NCBI GenBank assembly: GCA_035527995.1
Contig: DATKZJ010000189.1
Span: 1 to 6,731 of the forward strand
Source: JAFGTF01 sp035527995
Lineage (GTDB): Bacteria > Spirochaetota > B62-G9 > DRHN01
Direction of reading: 5' to 3'
DNA: 6,731 nt
Below, piece by piece: positions 5,521-6,731 of the stretch. Under the pieces are notes generated by a model. The model was not told where the DNA came from and made no database searches. It worked only from the letters and a program-made list of their open reading frames with translations. Positions within the stretch are counted from its first letter, which is position 1; every line of letters starts with the position of its first letter. Made by a program: the position numbers and the translations under genes.

Positions 5521-6731
5521 ATGTACAGGGGGATCGTTGTCTTAGACGTCGACGGGGTAATATTCAGGGATATCTTTCTCAAAAAGATCGTTGCATCGAG
5601 AGGTCTCACAAAGCATCTCAGGATAATCTACCTCGGCATGAAGTACTACAGAGAGAAGATCTCCATCGATACACTCCTCAAAGAAGGCTACAAACTGGCC
5701 GGGAACTTCCCGGCCCATGAAGCGCAGTCCATCGCCGGTGAAATAAAGCGCACGACGAATATCTCTGAAACGATCGAAATACTTCACAGAAAAGACTATT
5801 TCATCTCTCTCATAAGCTCCGGGATACCGAACTTCATCCTTGAAAACCTCGCACGCGAGCTGAAGGCGGACCACTACTCCGGCCTGGATATATCCACAAG
5901 AGAAGGAACGATAGTTCCGGAAAACCTCAACATCATATCCAAGGTCAAGGTGGTCGAGGGGCTCATGGAGAGGCTCGGGATCGGCTGGGACAGGATCGTC
6001 TCGGTCGGTGACGATCCGGGAAACATCACGCTCCTTCAGAAGAGCAGGATCGGAATAGGCTTCAACCCGGTGAAGATCGTGAGGAGGAACGCAGATGTGG
6101 TGATCGAGGGGAACAATTTTCTTGAAATCCTTCCCTATATTCTTCCGAAAGAGGAGCTTCCCCCGTCGGCATCGATAAGCAGGCTGAGCTGGAGGCGGGA
6201 GATCTTTCGGAAGGCCGTGCATCTTACAGGATCGGCCGTTCCCTTCCTCGCAAGGCTGAACCGTAAAGTCACCGTCATTGCTCTTCTCTCTGTAATCGCT
6301 GTGTACATCATTTCAGAGCTTCTGCGTACATTCGGCCTCTCTTTGTCCCTCCTCTCGGCAATAACGCGGAAGGCTCAGCGTCACAGCGAAAAGACAGGGA
6401 TCATCATGGGTCCGGTGCTCCTCGGGCTCGGCATCGCCGTCACCATCTCTCTCTTCACGTACAAGATTTACCTCCCGGCGATCCTCGTCGTCGCAATCTC
6501 GGATTCCCTTTCCGCCCTCATAGGCAGAAGGTTCGGGAGGATCCACATCTTCGGCATGCGAAACCGTACAGTCGAGGGCTCACTCGCCTTCTTCTTCTCC
6601 GCCCTCCTCATCCTCCTCGTTTTCTACCCTCTTCCTGTCGCACTGCTCGCAACCCTCGTCGCGACCGTCCTGGAGCTCGTTCCCTTCTACAACATAGACA
6701 ACCTCCTCATCCCTGTGGGGACTTCACTCTT
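5521..6731 (+). CDS. HAD-family phosphatase fused to a dolichol/phytol-kinase-like membrane domain (3' end beyond window)
   Basis: The frame is open from ATG 5521 to the window edge (403 codons, no stop). Residues 1-215 form a HAD hydrolase of the SerB-like type: motif I DVDG (D9, D11), motif II SSG (99-101), motif III lysine at 141 or 143, motif IV GDDPGN (163-168), with a helical cap at about 20-85. Residues 228-403 resemble the SEC59/VTE5 polyprenol and phytol kinase family: RKAVHLTG (230-237), SDSLSALIGRRFGR (327-340, D328), NRTVEGS (348-354, with Arg where Lys is common), and ELVP...NIDNLLIP (385-398). Hydrophobic segments lie near 250-268, 293-312, 317-334, 355-370 and 372-388. Members of that kinase family use CTP to phosphorylate lipid alcohols at the membrane. 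An AAGG lies eight bases before the ATG. The kinase domain looks nearly complete at the edge. The substrate, and whether the two domains act in sequence or in opposition, are unknown. Confidence 0.85.
   Translation, partial: MYRGIVVLDVDGVIFRDIFLKKIVASRGLTKHLRIIYLGMKYYREKISIDTLLKEGYKLAGNFPAHEAQSIAGEIKRTTNISETIEILHRKDYFISLISSGIPNFILENLARELKADHYSGLDISTREGTIVPENLNIISKVKVVEGLMERLGIGWDRIVSVGDDPGNITLLQKSRIGIGFNPVKIVRRNADVVIEGNNFLEILPYILPKEELPPSASISRLSWRREIFRKAVHLTGSAVPFLARLNRKVTVIALLSVIAVYIISELLRTFGLSLSLLSAITRKAQRHSEKTGIIMGPVLLGLGIAVTISLFTYKIYLPAILVVAISDSLSALIGRRFGRIHIFGMRNRTVEGSLAFFFSALLILLVFYPLPVALLATLVATVLELVPFYNIDNLLIPVGTSL

Noticed and set aside
5542..6222. Minus-strand open frame of 226 codons opposite the HAD gene
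   Set aside because: It is antisense to a domain with intact HAD motifs, and its translation (His/Arg/Asp-rich, no recognisable fold) is typical of a shadow.

Overview
The window is a bacterial chromosomal segment, gene-dense and AT/GC balanced. It holds the conserved bS6 / SSB / bS18 / DUF2232 / bL9 / DnaB cluster on the minus strand, an RNA uridine methyltransferase upstream of it on the same strand, and a divergent plus-strand gene at the right edge. The order rpsF-ssb-rpsR-(DUF2232)-rplI-dnaB is widespread in Firmicutes, Deltaproteobacteria-like lineages and Nitrospirota. The organism cannot be fixed from the sequence alone. A free-living bacterium of the Nitrospirota/Desulfobacterota type would fit, but that is only an inference from gene order and protein style.

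Layout from left to right. 1-885 (-): the first 295 codons of the replicative helicase DnaB, cut by the window edge. 959-1402 (-): bL9. 1399-2595 (-): a polytopic membrane protein of the YybS/DUF2232 family, overlapping bL9 by ATGA. 2654-3082 (-): bS18 with a long N-terminal extension made of a 12-bp tandem repeat and with a C-C-C-H metal-ligand set. 3183-3704 (-): single-stranded DNA-binding protein, preceded by a good sigma70-type promoter. 3828-4109 (-): bS6, starting at GTG, preceded by its own promoter and a structured leader that may mask its Shine-Dalgarno. 4212-5363 (-): a TRAM-domain, Fe-S, RlmD/TrmA-type m5U methyltransferase. 5364-5520: a divergent intergenic region with two perfect dyads. 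5521 to the right edge (+): a fusion of a HAD phosphatase domain to a membrane-embedded dolichol/phytol-kinase-like domain.

The minus-strand genes serve ribosome assembly and modification (RlmD-like enzyme, bS6, bS18, bL9) and replication (SSB, DnaB). bS6 and bS18 bind each other in the 30S platform, and in several bacteria the pair represses its own mRNA; the leader seen here is compatible with that. The most unusual item is the plus-strand phosphatase-kinase fusion. It probably acts on an isoprenoid or other lipid (alcohol/phosphate) at the membrane, but its substrate cannot be read from the sequence.

No tRNA, rRNA, CRISPR array, insertion sequence or phage remnant was seen. All other long open frames look like shadows of these genes.
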